Origin: Paenibacillus glacialis
GTDB taxonomy: Bacteria > Bacillota > Bacilli > Paenibacillales > Paenibacillaceae
DNA length: 64,000 nucleotides
Direction: 5' to 3'
Assembly (NCBI RefSeq): GCF_001637205.1
Contig: NZ_LVJH01000027.1
Span: 1-64,000, forward strand
This document shows positions 1 through 8,829 of this stretch, one piece after another. The position numbers and the translations under genes are program-made. Each line of letters starts with the position of its first letter. Position 1 is the stretch's first letter. The notes under the pieces are model-generated. The model was not told where the DNA came from, did no database searches, and was given only the letters and a program-made list of their open reading frames with translations.

Positions 1-66
1 TTTGGTGACTCCATTTTACACGAATCTTCCATGGGATATTTTCATTTCAAACTGTCGCACTTCATA

Positions 67-144
67 TTACAATCCATCATATAAAATAAAAGTTTTTTGA
101 ACGCTAGGTAGAGGGAGACCATTCAATTCTATAAAATCAATCAC
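67..144 (-). pseudogene. 5' remnant of an unrecognised gene
   Basis: A GTG start lies about 6 nt after a good ribosome binding site (AGGAGAGG) and opens a 25-codon reading frame (VIDFIELNGLPLPSVQ...) that stops at TAA. Past the stop, the same frame continues with protein-like codons to a second stop near the window edge. That suggests a larger gene broken by nonsense changes, although a genuine short peptide cannot be excluded. I do not recognise the family. The gene would continue left of the window. Confidence 0.25.
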
Positions 145-162
145 TTGAATCCTCTCCTACAA

Positions 163-192
163 AAAGAGACATCCAATAATGAATATCTCTTT
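163..192 (-). terminator. Rho-independent terminator of the 276-1406 gene
   Basis: Inverted arms AAAGAGA (163-169) and TCTCTTT (186-192) are followed on the minus strand by a T-run. The hairpin sits just after the stop of the minus-strand gene that ends at 276. Confidence 0.6.
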
Positions 193-275
193 GATAATTA
201 TTTTACAAATTTTTACTTTATAATAGCATGAATGATCTTGTCGTCGTGGGGGATTACGTCTACTTCATTAGATTT

Positions 276-1406
276 TCAAGCTTTCTTTAACAGTCCTACA
301 GCACGTAATTTCTCTAATTTTACTTCAGGAACGCTTTTAGCAAGCCCACCCTTTTTCACATCAAAACTTTCCCAATCCACAAAGAATATAAAGTCATTGG
401 TCACCAATAAATTCTCTGAATAATCTTGCTGGTTTACTGTATATGCAACTTCTTGCCACAGTTTTTTTCCTTGAATCCACCAGCTACCTCTCATTTCCCA
501 ATACATCGTTAGTTTCTGAAGCTTTTCCAGTATTTCCTTATTTCTGAGCCCTACCTGGTAGTTTACCGGATGCTCGCCAGAAGCCCATATCGTATATATA
601 TCCTTTTTCTGCTCAATTTGTTCAAGTCTAACTTGTTCAATACCGGGATGAAATACTGGATCATAGATACCATCAAGATCATCATGTAAGTAAATCGCAA
701 TAAAACACACATTTTTCCCCTGTACTTTGTTTCTTATATCTCTCACGATGATTTCCATTTCATCAATCAGTTCCGACTTTACTTCAACACGTAATGTATC
801 TGCTTCTTTTTTTGAAATATTAATATAGAGAATACGATGATTTCCATCTAGAACTTTGTAAAGCTCACCATTGTCATTGTACTCCAAGTATGTATAAAGT
901 CTGTTCAAACCTAAAGATTGGGATGGCTCACTGTATTTTGGACAAATCACTTTAACTAAACGTTCTTGCTCATAAATATATTCTTCGTCCGTAAGCCAAG
1001 CATCATTTATATCTAGGTTGTGACGTGTAACGAATTCGACACTTCGTATGGGGCGACCATCCTCATATGTTATTTCTTTGATTGAATCAATCCTGCCATT
1101 CCGATATAGTCGTGTCAAAATTTGATTATCTGAATACGTTGTGTAGCCAATTCCATTGATGAGTTCATCGCAGTAAGTAACACGTAATTTGCCATCTTTA
1201 TCAAATCCATAAAATGTATCGGTTTCCTTTTTTAATATTCGTCCTCTTTTTTCATGGTTTCGTTCGAACCAATAAGGAGTCAAATCATAACGTTTATCCG
1301 AAACATACTCCGTTCTAACAACGAAATCCTCTGCTTCCTTTTTATATTGTTCATAATTATTCTTAGCATCTAAACAAATCTCCATATAGTGTTCTTTATT
1401 AACCAA
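276..1406 (-). CDS. Hypothetical protein, 376 aa
   Basis: I do not recognise the family. The start chosen is TTG at 1406, because TTAGGAGG lies 9-10 nt upstream; an ATG 63 nt further out has no ribosome binding site. The protein is soluble and charged, with no signal peptide or membrane segment. The N-terminal half has short beta-rich segments of the type 'YDxxG', as in proteins that describe coloured or graded values. The second half is acidic and rich in aromatic residues (TMYWEMRGSWW, FFVDWESFDVKKGG). It is monocistronic, with its own terminator at 163-192. It could be an immunity-type or SMI1-like protein, but nothing in the sequence proves that. Confidence 0.6.
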   Translation of the reverse strand: MVNKEHYMEICLDAKNNYEQYKKEAEDFVVRTEYVSDKRYDLTPYWFERNHEKRGRILKKETDTFYGFDKDGKLRVTYCDELINGIGYTTYSDNQILTRLYRNGRIDSIKEITYEDGRPIRSVEFVTRHNLDINDAWLTDEEYIYEQERLVKVICPKYSEPSQSLGLNRLYTYLEYNDNGELYKVLDGNHRILYINISKKEADTLRVEVKSELIDEMEIIVRDIRNKVQGKNVCFIAIYLHDDLDGIYDPVFHPGIEQVRLEQIEQKKDIYTIWASGEHPVNYQVGLRNKEILEKLQKLTMYWEMRGSWWIQGKKLWQEVAYTVNQQDYSENLLVTNDFIFFVDWESFDVKKGGLAKSVPEVKLEKLRAVGLLKKA

Positions 1407-1451
1407 TCTTTCTCTACCTCCTAAGGTATTAAAAAACAAAATATGACTTAG

Positions 1452-1652
1452 CATCTTAATTATTATCATCTATTAAACGAGATTAGACAATCTGCTTATG
1501 ACATTTTTAAACAATTAAAAAATAGAGGCCAACTACTTAATGTATTTCCACAAGGAGAAACGACTATCCGGTACCTTAATGACAGGTATCCTTCGCTTCG
1601 GAATTATAAGAAAGAGTATCAAGTGAAATTTATACTTTCTTCTATATTTAAT
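1452..1652 (+). pseudogene. Degenerate C-terminal gene fragment
   Basis: The plus frame is open from 1452 with no start codon and good ribosome binding site. It reads like a real protein end (LLNEIRQSAYDIFKQL..., then ...RYPSLRNYKKEYQ) before running into the terminator hairpin. It partly overlaps the 5' side of the minus-strand gene ending at 276. I read it as the tail of a deleted gene; the family is unknown. Confidence 0.3.
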
Positions 1653-1695
1653 AAAAACCTAATTTTTCTACGTATAGTAGAAAAATTAGGTTTTT
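1653..1695. terminator. Strong hairpin, 18-bp perfect stem
   Basis: Perfect arms at 1653-1670 and 1678-1695 enclose a 7-nt loop (CGTATAG). The stem begins with AAAAACC and ends with GGTTTTT, so it can act in both directions. It separates the fragment at 1452 from the doxX-like gene that converges on it from the right. Confidence 0.8.
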
Positions 1696-1717
1696 ATTTG
1701 GGTCAGTCCATTCCATT

Positions 1718-2074
1718 TTATAATACTTGTAGAATCCATTCTAATGTTAATGAAAGCGCCAGTAAGGCGAAAATGAATGGAGGTAGCACTTTTTTGAATG
1801 CATCCTTAATGATCATGTGAATCCCTGTAGCCCCGAGCATTGTCGATCCGATAATCAGCCCACCTAAAGCTACAAACATTTCATCCCAAAAGCCAATGAC
1901 TAAGGCAATAGCTCCAAGTACTTCAACCAATCCTGTTACAACCCGAAGACATTGTGGTAAATTAATCTCTTTAAAAATCTCTTCTTGCTGTTTACTACCT
2001 AGCAACTTCGTTGTACCTGCTACAAGAAACATAAATACGAAAAAACATTGTATGACAATCATTACGATATTCAA
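1718..2074 (-). CDS. DoxX-like membrane protein
   Basis: This 118-aa protein has four predicted membrane helices and the DoxX-like pattern near the start (FLVAGTTKLLGSKQQ), followed by a conserved 'GLVEVLGAIALVIGFW' helix. DoxX-family proteins are membrane subunits linked to quinone or thiol redox stress. The gene lies 43 nt downstream of the MFS pump gene on the same strand, so both are probably expressed from the promoter region facing the MarR gene. The exact function is unknown. Confidence 0.8.
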   Translation of the reverse strand: MNIVMIVIQCFFVFMFLVAGTTKLLGSKQQEEIFKEINLPQCLRVVTGLVEVLGAIALVIGFWDEMFVALGGLIIGSTMLGATGIHMIIKDAFKKVLPPFIFALLALSLTLEWILQVL

Positions 2075-2117
2075 TTCAAAACTCTCCTTTGGAATATTAA
2101 TACATTAACATGTACTC

Positions 2118-3560
2118 TTACTTCTTTTTAAGAAAAAATGTCATAATAAATATGATAACAGCCAGCAATGAAGTCACAAGAAAAGCATCTTGCATGCCCA
2201 TAATACTTGCTAATTTCATACCCTCTGATTCTGAGAATGAATTTGATAATTCAGGTAAATAGTTCTTTGTTTGTGTAGACATAATGGTAGTTAATAACGC
2301 TGTACCAATTGAACCAGAAACCATACGTGCGGTATTGGCTGCAGCTGCACCATGTCTGCTCAGCGAATGTGACAGTTGATTTAATCCATGTGTCATGACG
2401 GTCATCATTATAAATGAGATACCCAACATAAATGAAGAGTACAACACAGATATATACAGTAAGCTAGAATCTAGACTTAATGAAGTATATAACCAAGATG
2501 CTACAACAAGAATAGACATTCCTGTAAAAGCTAATGGACGTATGCCATAACGATCTAATATGATGCCAGTAATAGGTGACATGATTCCCATCAAAACTGC
2601 ACCAGGTAATAACATTAAACCTGTTTGAAATGTAGACTGACCCAATATGTTCTGAATATAGACAGGCGTTAAGAGTTCCACACTATACATAGCAAGTGCG
2701 ACAAAAGCACCAATGGCTATCGTGATGGAAAACTGCTTATTCTTAAAGACAGATAAGTTAAGCATCGGTTGTTCAGCGACTAACTCTCGCCATATAAATA
2801 AGCTTATAAATATTACACCAATAATGATCGTTATGATGACTTGTGTAGCACCCCAACCTAAACTTCCAGCTGTCGAGAATCCATATAATAATGATCCTAA
2901 TCCGATCGTCGATGTTATAACCCCTAACGTATCAAATTTCGGATTGCTTCTCTCAGTCACATTTCGTAAGAAGAAGTAAGCTAAAATGATGTTTGAAACC
3001 CCAATTGGAATAACAATGTAAAATAACACTCTCCAAGAGTAGTTCTGTAAGACCCATCCAGATAAGGTCGGACCAATGGCAGGCGCACATGTCATGGCAA
3101 TACCAACCATACCCATGGCCTTCCCTCTTTTCTCTGGAGGAAATAAACTGAAAATGACGGTTTGTACTAGTGGCATCATGACTCCAGCAGCAGCGGCTTG
3201 AAGTAAGCGACCTATTAACAGAAAGGAAAAACTTGGTGCAGACGCACATACGATGGTACCGATTGTAAATAGCCCTATGGCACTTATAAATAATTGTCTT
3301 GTAGAGAATTTCCCTATGAGATAGGCCATAATCGGTATGACTATTCCATTTACCATGATAAATCCTGTACTTAACCACTGGACGGTACTCACTTCTAAAT
3401 TAAATACCTTACTCAATTCTGGGATAGCAACATTCAATAGGGTTTGATTCAACAAAGCTGAGAAAGAGCCGAGAATTAAAATGGCTAGCATTAAAATTTT
3501 CGCCTTACTACTCATATGAAGTGGGTTTGCTTTACTAATAACTGCTTCTATGATCATCAT
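2118..3560 (-). CDS. EmrB/QacA-type multidrug MFS transporter (DHA2, 14 TM)
   Basis: This 480-aa protein is of normal DHA2 length with about 14 membrane helices. It shows the MFS motif after TM2-3 (GKFSTRQLFI) and the antiporter motif C region (GPTLSGWVLQNYSWRVLF). Such proteins export drugs or dyes in exchange for protons. The first ATG has only a weak ribosome binding site; an alternative ATG is 15 codons in (MSSKAKILM). It is divergent from a MarR gene, and the shared spacer carries two operator-like repeats, so it is probably repressed by that MarR protein. The substrate cannot be told from sequence. Confidence 0.88.
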   Translation of the reverse strand: MMIIEAVISKANPLHMSSKAKILMLAILILGSFSALLNQTLLNVAIPELSKVFNLEVSTVQWLSTGFIMVNGIVIPIMAYLIGKFSTRQLFISAIGLFTIGTIVCASAPSFSFLLIGRLLQAAAAGVMMPLVQTVIFSLFPPEKRGKAMGMVGIAMTCAPAIGPTLSGWVLQNYSWRVLFYIVIPIGVSNIILAYFFLRNVTERSNPKFDTLGVITSTIGLGSLLYGFSTAGSLGWGATQVIITIIIGVIFISLFIWRELVAEQPMLNLSVFKNKQFSITIAIGAFVALAMYSVELLTPVYIQNILGQSTFQTGLMLLPGAVLMGIMSPITGIILDRYGIRPLAFTGMSILVVASWLYTSLSLDSSLLYISVLYSSFMLGISFIMMTVMTHGLNQLSHSLSRHGAAAANTARMVSGSIGTALLTTIMSTQTKNYLPELSNSFSESEGMKLASIMGMQDAFLVTSLLAVIIFIMTFFLKKK

Positions 3561-3640
3561 CTCGCTATCTTATATATTTGGAAAAGAAAATAATTCGACT
3601 TATTAGAGAATGTGTCCGGACATCTCATAATTTGAATTCA

Positions 3641-3654
3641 ATTGCGTAAACAAC
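3641..3654. promoter_or_regulatory. Candidate MarR operator 1
   Basis: ATTGCGTAAACAAC is a near-palindrome that matches the element at 3705-3718. Both are followed by TAATA. It lies between the MFS pump gene and the MarR gene, nearer the pump start. Confidence 0.5.
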
Positions 3655-3704
3655 TAATAAAAAAGCTTATAATCATGTTTAAAATTATACAAATAAAACA
3701 TTCT

Positions 3705-3718
3705 GTTGTGTATGCAAC
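3705..3718. promoter_or_regulatory. Candidate MarR operator 2
   Basis: GTTGTGTATGCAAC has inverted ends GTTG/CAAC. With the first copy it gives a shared pattern RTTGYGTAWRCAAC. The two centres are 64 nt apart, about six helical turns, so they could be bound on the same face. Confidence 0.5.
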
Positions 3719-3838
3719 TAATATTACAATATAATCCCTCATGTATCAAGCCCATCATTTCATTTGTTTAAATGCTGCACTATCGCTTACAATGAGAATA
3801 GATGAATTAAGAGTGTAACCTCTGAAAGGGGAATACCA

Positions 3839-4285
3839 ATGGACAACATGAAACAACAGTCTGTCGGTCGTTGGATATCATTACTCCATCGATACGGCAA
3901 TGTTTATATGAATGAGCAGTTGAAAGAATATAATCTAGGCGCAGGTCAATATCAATTCCTCGCAGTGTTATATGATAATGAAGGTTTATCTCAGGATGAA
4001 ATTGCACAACAATTAAAAATGGACAAGGGCACCGCCGCTAGAGCAATTGCGAAATTAGAGAAAGAAGGATATGTAGAGAGAAAAACATTTAGTGTAGATA
4101 AACGAATAAAGAAACTGTATCTAACCGATAAAGCACATGCCTTCAAATCAACCCTAACGTCAATTCTATCTGGATGGTCCAGTATAACAACGAAAGATTT
4201 GTCTTCCGAAGAGCATGCATTCGCCATGAAATTGCTAAATAAAATGTCAATAAATGCTGAAAATTATTTGGATAATATGAAATAA
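3839..4285 (+). CDS. MarR-family transcriptional repressor
   Basis: This 148-aa winged-helix protein has the MarR core: recognition region LSQDEIAQQLKMDKGTAARA, then the wing KRIKKLYLT. AGGGGAATACCA precedes the ATG. The gene is transcribed away from the DHA2 pump and doxX-like genes, the usual arrangement for a locally acting MarR repressor that is released by a pump substrate. It has no cysteine, so ligand binding rather than thiol oxidation is the likelier signal. Confidence 0.9.
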   Translation: MDNMKQQSVGRWISLLHRYGNVYMNEQLKEYNLGAGQYQFLAVLYDNEGLSQDEIAQQLKMDKGTAARAIAKLEKEGYVERKTFSVDKRIKKLYLTDKAHAFKSTLTSILSGWSSITTKDLSSEEHAFAMKLLNKMSINAENYLDNMK

Positions 4286-4312
4286 CACACCGCATTTGCT
4301 GTATAAAAAAAA

Positions 4313-4342
4313 CGCTCACTTCCTTTCTCAAAGAAGTGAGCG
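4313..4342 (-). terminator. Terminator between the MarR gene and alkD
   Basis: Arms CGCTCACTTC and GAAGTGAGCG pair perfectly around a 10-nt loop. An A-run just before it on the plus strand gives a T-run on the minus strand, so it ends the repair operon and may serve the MarR gene too. Confidence 0.75.
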
Positions 4343-4417
4343 ATTTGGATCAATCATATAAGATCGTTCATACCACTGTGTTGACCATTTGAAATATCAA
4401 ATATGACAAATTCAGTA

Positions 4418-5101
4418 TTATTTTCGTTTCATGCTACGAATGATCTGTTTAGTATCTTGATCCACTCGGAAAGATTCTGTAATCTTTTGAAGAGATTTAT
4501 TGTATGTAAAATCGTCGAGGGAATTACTTGTTAAGTAGATCATCGTAGGTTGGGGGAGCTTTATATAACAAATAGATATTGCCCAAGCGACAGCCATTTT
4601 CACATAATATCCCTCGTGGTTGATGTTATCTAACGTTTGTAGAACAAGGCTAATGTACTCTTCATCGATATAGTAATTAAGTAACATCACTACACCAAAC
4701 CGAATTTCATATTCTTTGTCAGAAGCCAAATAAGGTTGTAAGAAGTCCCATACCTGCTTCATGTTCTTTTTAGTAAATTTAAGGCCTATACTAACACTAT
4801 CGCATACAGACCAGTTATCAATCTTGGGAACAAACGCGGCGACATACAGCAGTATTTCTTTGATATCTGCTTTGACATAACCAATGACCATACCTTGTAC
4901 CATGATTTCCTCGAAATACTCAGTCTCAGCATGTTCCAGATAGGAACGCCAATCGCCCTTTGCGATACTCTTAGCAACTTTACGAAGCTCTGGTAGCCGT
5001 ACCCCTAGAATATTATTAGTATTGGGAATAAGTGCAGAACTGAATTTTTGATATTTCTCATCAACTAGCTCTAATAATTGTTCTCTAATCGTTGTTTCCA
5101 C
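4418..5101 (-). CDS. alkD: DNA alkylation repair enzyme, AlkD type
   Basis: This 227-aa all-helical HEAT-repeat-like protein matches AlkD glycosylases, which remove N3- and N7-alkylpurines without base flipping. The residues expected at the active groove are present: W97 and D101 in NWSVCD, R134 in YEIRFGVV, and W173 in AVAWAI. It is the last gene of the minus-strand repair cluster, 79 nt after alkA and followed by a terminator. The context (alkA, ogt, adaA) supports the role. The symbol rests on family resemblance. Confidence 0.88.
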   Translation of the reverse strand: METTIREQLLELVDEKYQKFSSALIPNTNNILGVRLPELRKVAKSIAKGDWRSYLEHAETEYFEEIMVQGMVIGYVKADIKEILLYVAAFVPKIDNWSVCDSVSIGLKFTKKNMKQVWDFLQPYLASDKEYEIRFGVVMLLNYYIDEEYISLVLQTLDNINHEGYYVKMAVAWAISICYIKLPQPTMIYLTSNSLDDFTYNKSLQKITESFRVDQDTKQIIRSMKRK

Positions 5102-5180
5102 TTCATGTACCCCTTAGCACTAAATTTCAATTAACCTTATAACTTCATCATTGCAATTACTCCTATATGTCTCCCCTACT

Positions 5181-5855
5181 CTATTCAAATGAAAGATTCC
5201 AAAGGTATATGGAAGCAATTGAACCTAGAGGTGAATATCTAAGACGATATTCTTCGAACTGTTCTTTTGAAATTTCACTAAGACCATACAACTTCATCAT
5301 TCCACGACGAATAGCAATATCCCCCCAACTGACAATATCACGACGTTCCATCGAGTTAATAAGCATCATTTCAGCCGTCCATTTACCTACACCATGTAAG
5401 GTCATCAATTTCTTAATAACCTCGACATCTGATAGACGATGCAGTTCATCCAGGTTAAAGGCACCTTCCGCAATCGTATGGGCGATACGTTGAATACACA
5501 GGGCTTTTTTCATCGTCATTCCACAAGCTTGAATACCATCAGCGCTCCGGCTTGCAATATTCTGTGGGGAAATCTCACCGAGTTGTTCCTGCATCCTTGT
5601 CCAAATCGTGTGAACTGCCTTCACAGAAATAAGCTGACCTACAATAGCATGAATGAGTGCGGTGAACAAATCAGGAATAATAACACGTTCGACCTTACCC
5701 AATCTTGTCATCGCTGCTCCTAGGGTAGGGTCAACACTTTTCAAATATTCTAATTCTTCTATGCCATATTCAAAATATTTAGTTGGGATGCTTTGCAACG
5801 AACTTTCCTCCATTACTCTGTTGAAATCCTCACTTACACTATGCGGGGTCATCAC
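5181..5855 (-). CDS. alkA: DNA-3-methyladenine glycosylase II (AlkA-like)
   Basis: This 224-aa HhH-GPD protein has the helix-hairpin-helix at 153-163 (LHGVGKWTAEM) and the catalytic aspartate at D179 (WGDIAIRRG). It hydrolyses the glycosidic bond of alkylated purines. It lacks the N-terminal TBP-like domain of E. coli AlkA, as is usual for the shorter Bacillus form. Its start overlaps the end of ybaK by 17 nt, so translation is probably coupled. It lacks an FeS-cluster cysteine motif, which excludes an endonuclease III type. Confidence 0.9.
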   Translation of the reverse strand: MMTPHSVSEDFNRVMEESSLQSIPTKYFEYGIEELEYLKSVDPTLGAAMTRLGKVERVIIPDLFTALIHAIVGQLISVKAVHTIWTRMQEQLGEISPQNIASRSADGIQACGMTMKKALCIQRIAHTIAEGAFNLDELHRLSDVEVIKKLMTLHGVGKWTAEMMLINSMERRDIVSWGDIAIRRGMMKLYGLSEISKEQFEEYRLRYSPLGSIASIYLWNLSFE

Positions 5856-6318
5856 TAGTCAGATCAATAAATGTGGCAGATACAATTCCCTTCAGATGTT
5901 GAGGATTCAGTTCCATCTGTAGTCCTACTTTTCCAGCACTCACTAACATCTTTTCTAAATCTGCTGCACTCAGATCAATATAAGTCGGAAACAGCTTTTT
6001 CATGCCTACCGGAGAGCAACCGCCGCGGATATATCCGGTCCACTGTTGTAATTCTTTCATAGGTAACATTTCGATTTTCTTCTCCCCAGCTGCTTTTGCC
6101 GCCTTTTTCAAATCCAATTCTTCAGCTACTGGTATGACAAATACAAACAAATCCTGCTTACTATGCGTTACTAGCGTTTTAAATACTATTTCTGCTGGTT
6201 TATTGATTTTCTCTGCCACTGCGGCACCATGAATCTGCCCATCTTCGTTGTCATATTCGTGGATTACATACGTTACTTTATTCTTATCAAGAATTCTCAT
6301 GGCGTTTGTCTTGCTCAT
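5839..6318 (-). CDS. ybaK: Cys-tRNA(Pro)/Cys-tRNA(Cys) deacylase YbaK
   Basis: This 159-aa YbaK/ProX-fold protein hydrolyses mischarged Cys-tRNA(Pro). It shows the family pattern AEIVFKTLVTHSKQ, the K/E-rich strand region and the GGCSPVGMKK loop. The ATG at 6318 was chosen because GAAGG lies 9 nt upstream; a GTG 6 nt further out is less likely. It sits inside the DNA repair operon with no obvious functional link, and may simply be carried along. Confidence 0.9.
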   Translation of the reverse strand: MSKTNAMRILDKNKVTYVIHEYDNEDGQIHGAAVAEKINKPAEIVFKTLVTHSKQDLFVFVIPVAEELDLKKAAKAAGEKKIEMLPMKELQQWTGYIRGGCSPVGMKKLFPTYIDLSAADLEKMLVSAGKVGLQMELNPQHLKGIVSATFIDLTSDDPA

Positions 6319-6346
6319 ATACACATACCTTCGTTTCTTTTAGAGA

Positions 6347-7165
6347 TTAGGGTTCAAATCCTCTTTGACTAATGAAAATCTGTTCTGCAGGGAAAACCTG
6401 TATAAATCGATCATATAACATCTTATACGCTGAAGGTTGGTACCACTCTTCCAAACCTAATTCCTTATACATCGCATCTATTTTTAAATTTCGAGTTCGT
6501 TTGCCACCGCTACCGTCTCCCATGAAATAATCATCGATGCATATTCGGTTGACCAGTGGTCTTAATAAATCCGCAAACCCTTCGCTACTCGGTAGCATTG
6601 GAGCAATCGTTGCTTGTGTTGGGACACCCGCTTCTTTTAACAATCGAAGTGTTTCTAGTCTACCTTGGATTGGGGGTGCATGAGGTGAGAAATGTTTACG
6701 TATATCTTCTCGGTCCGTTTCAATGGTCATACTTACTCTCACTCGTTCTCGAAGAAGTAGTAATAAATCGATATCTCTCCGAACAAGAGGACTCCGCGTT
6801 TGAACAAATAGAAATTCAGGGGGATCTTCCACTATAACTTCAAGAAGGGATCGCGTCACCCTCTCTGTTTGCTCAACAGGTTGATAGGGATCCGTACTCG
6901 ATGACATGAAAATAGAAACGTCACCCTTAGCATTAGCTCTCTTAAGCTCTTTACGAAAAATGTCTGCAGCACCTTGCTTGATATCTACCCATTTCCCCCA
7001 TTCATCTCCGCGAAATGTGGATACAGGCATTTGACGCACATAACAGTAGGAGCAACCAAATATACACCCTGTATAAGGATTTAAGGAATGACTATACCCT
7101 GAAAGAAAGCCTGTGCCTTTATTAAGAAGGGTCTTGGGGTTTTTATAGAGATACTCCGTTGTCAT
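6347..7165 (-). CDS. SPL-family radical SAM protein
   Basis: This 272-aa protein has the radical SAM cluster motif CxxxCxxC at C34, C38 and C41 (CIFGCSYC), after NPYTG, which is typical of the SplB-like/Rv2578c family. Radical SAM enzymes use a [4Fe-4S] cluster and S-adenosylmethionine to start radical chemistry; spore photoproduct lyase repairs UV thymine dimers this way. This shorter homologue lacks the SplB N-terminal domain, so its substrate is unknown. It lies 17 nt after the 2OG oxygenase gene inside the alkylation repair cluster, which suggests a nucleic acid repair or modification role. Confidence 0.85.
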   Translation of the reverse strand: MTTEYLYKNPKTLLNKGTGFLSGYSHSLNPYTGCIFGCSYCYVRQMPVSTFRGDEWGKWVDIKQGAADIFRKELKRANAKGDVSIFMSSSTDPYQPVEQTERVTRSLLEVIVEDPPEFLFVQTRSPLVRRDIDLLLLLRERVRVSMTIETDREDIRKHFSPHAPPIQGRLETLRLLKEAGVPTQATIAPMLPSSEGFADLLRPLVNRICIDDYFMGDGSGGKRTRNLKIDAMYKELGLEEWYQPSAYKMLYDRFIQVFPAEQIFISQRGFEP

Positions 7166-7181
7166 ATGTTAACTCACATCC

Positions 7182-7895
7182 CTATTTGGCATCATGAAAA
7201 ATAATACCTAAGCTGTATCTTGTTCCTGATGTAATAGTGCTGACTCCATGCCGAAGAATCGTTTTATAGTATCCGCGTGATCCAGCAACAGGACGATTAT
7301 TCGTCGGAAATATTAGTCCAGCACCCTGTTCTAACGTTATCACATGCCCTCTACTTTGTGCACGTGGGCGCTGTTCCACTAATAGAAATTCTCCACCAGT
7401 GTAATTGACCTCTTTTTCATTTAAAGCAAATACGACTTGAAAAGGAAAATACACGTCACCATACAAATCTTGATGCAGGCAGTTATACCCGCCTACTTCA
7501 TACTTAAGTATTAGAGGTGTAGAGCGATACTGACCTTGATCATGACATTGATCTAGAAATTCCGACAAGACCGTTGGATAGCTGTGATCACGTCCAAGCT
7601 GTTCTCGCCAACGATTGGCTGCCTTAGCGAGTTCTGGATAAAAACCAGCACGTAATTGTTCAATTAGGTCAGGCAAGGGTGCTTCGTAGTACTTATATTC
7701 ACCAAGTCCAAATCGATATCTAGACATATTAATAGTACTGCGGAAATACTTCTCAACTTCGTAGGTGTTCATGATTTCAATACATTGATCAGAATTCAAA
7801 ATTTTAGGAATATGAGCATATCCTTGCTCATCTAATGTCAGTTGTAATGAATCCCAATCTAGTCCACCCATCTTATCTGAAAGAGAATTAGACAT
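7182..7895 (-). CDS. 2OG-Fe(II) oxygenase
   Basis: This 237-aa protein is a 2-oxoglutarate and Fe(II) dependent oxygenase of the uncharacterised group that often follows ogt. Iron ligands are H141 and D143 (LHQDLYG) and H216 (RHGVST); R226 (TRYSLG) would bind 2-oxoglutarate. The start at 7895 has AGGGAG 11 nt upstream and overlaps the end of ogt by 8 nt; the ATG at 7925 has no ribosome binding site. AlkB-like demethylation of alkylated nucleic acid is an attractive guess from context, but this is not an AlkB orthologue. Confidence 0.85.
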   Translation of the reverse strand: MSNSLSDKMGGLDWDSLQLTLDEQGYAHIPKILNSDQCIEIMNTYEVEKYFRSTINMSRYRFGLGEYKYYEAPLPDLIEQLRAGFYPELAKAANRWREQLGRDHSYPTVLSEFLDQCHDQGQYRSTPLILKYEVGGYNCLHQDLYGDVYFPFQVVFALNEKEVNYTGGEFLLVEQRPRAQSRGHVITLEQGAGLIFPTNNRPVAGSRGYYKTILRHGVSTITSGTRYSLGIIFHDAK

Positions 7896-8439
7896 GGTTT
7901 GGTGTACTCCCTGTAAGTACCGCATAAGTCCGTTCTAGTTGTAAAAGCTTGGTTTTCATATCCAAACCTCCACGATACCCAGTGAGTGATCCATTCTTAC
8001 CAATGACTCGATGACAAGGTACGGTGACTAAAACGGGATTCGCACCAATGGCAGTACCGACAGCACGTATAGCAGCTGGCTTATTGATAGCATTCGCGAT
8101 ATCTGAATAGGATTGGGTCTGTCCAAATGGAATTTCACATAGAGCGTTCCACACAGCTAATTGAAATGGCGTTCCATGGAAATCAAAAGGTACGGTGAAG
8201 CTTTGACGTTGTCCTTCGAAATATTCGATGAGTTCTTTCGCATAGGTTTGAAGCTTCTCGTCATCCTCGATCATATCACAACCTGAGAACTTCTTTTTTG
8301 CCCAATCATCCAACTCTTCAAAAGGTTTGTCTTGCGAGCCTACATAACATAATCCAGTTGCTGTTGCTGCTATATATATACTCCAGTCATCATGAGTCAA
8401 TCGTGTCCAATACATTGTTTGCTTAGATTTGGTTATCAT
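7888..8439 (-). CDS. ogt: Methylated-DNA--protein-cysteine methyltransferase
   Basis: This 183-aa suicide enzyme takes the alkyl group from O6-alkylguanine onto C142 in the PCHRVIG motif. The winged-helix DNA-binding part (PFGQTQSYSDIANAI) lies before it. GGAGGTG 7 nt upstream fixes the ATG. The upstream DNA (8458-8526) is nearly the same as that of adaA, so the gene should respond to AdaA. It is the first gene of a run ogt, oxygenase, radical SAM, ybaK, alkA, alkD. Confidence 0.95.
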   Translation of the reverse strand: MITKSKQTMYWTRLTHDDWSIYIAATATGLCYVGSQDKPFEELDDWAKKKFSGCDMIEDDEKLQTYAKELIEYFEGQRQSFTVPFDFHGTPFQLAVWNALCEIPFGQTQSYSDIANAINKPAAIRAVGTAIGANPVLVTVPCHRVIGKNGSLTGYRGGLDMKTKLLQLERTYAVLTGSTPNHV

Positions 8440-8457
8440 TTTGCTGCACCTCCATTG

Positions 8458-8526
8458 TCAACATTATAACCACATTCATGACCATATGTACGTATTTGAG
8501 AATGTAAGAGCAAGATAACGAAATTG
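8458..8526 (-). promoter_or_regulatory. Ada-type promoter upstream of ogt
   Basis: This 69-nt block is 61/69 identical, without gaps, to the block before adaA at 9461-9529. The -10 box TATAAT lies at 8468-8463 on the minus strand. The expected -35 position has no good TTGACA match, which fits an activator-dependent promoter. The outer part (AAGAGCAAGATAACGAAATT on the plus strand) is fully conserved and is the best candidate for the AdaA binding site. The match to the published E. coli Ada box is only loose. Confidence 0.7.
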
Positions 8527-8539
8527 AACCGATATAACA

Positions 8540-8802
8540 TTGTGTTTAGTTTTCCCAAATATTATCGCTTTTCTAAATTATAAAAAATATAAGAATCTAT
8601 ATTTCTCAGGTGCTCTTCTTCTTCTTCTTCTTGCTCCTGTTTCAGGAATCATTTATCGATATTTTTATTGTTTTATATGGGTAGTGTTTATGTATTATAT
8701 ATTGGGGCGTTTGTGGGATTCTCCCTGGATGTCATTTCCATAATCATAATTCTTGTAGCCCTAGGAAAATCTGTTCTGAAATATGTTAAGAGTAACAACT
8801 AG
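8540..8802 (+). pseudogene. Frameshifted small membrane protein
   Basis: Two overlapping plus frames together make one hydrophobic protein. The first runs through a CTT-repeat region (LYFSGALLLLLLAPVSG). The second continues with IGAFVGFSLDVISIIII and ends KSNN at TAG 8800-8802. No start codon with a ribosome binding site is present. The CTT repeat may have slipped. The family is not identified; the helix arrangement is like YesK proteins, but this is a guess. Confidence 0.4.
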
Positions 8803-8829
8803 CGTCATATACATATGTTTTATCAACTA

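Noticed and set aside
2953..3378. Long antisense frame inside the DHA2 pump gene.
   Set aside because: It lies wholly within the coding sequence of the transporter, lacks a site and has no protein-like composition.
8600..8640. CTT trinucleotide repeat.
   Set aside because: Only a few units inside a decayed gene; it can explain a frame slip but is not a functional repeat.
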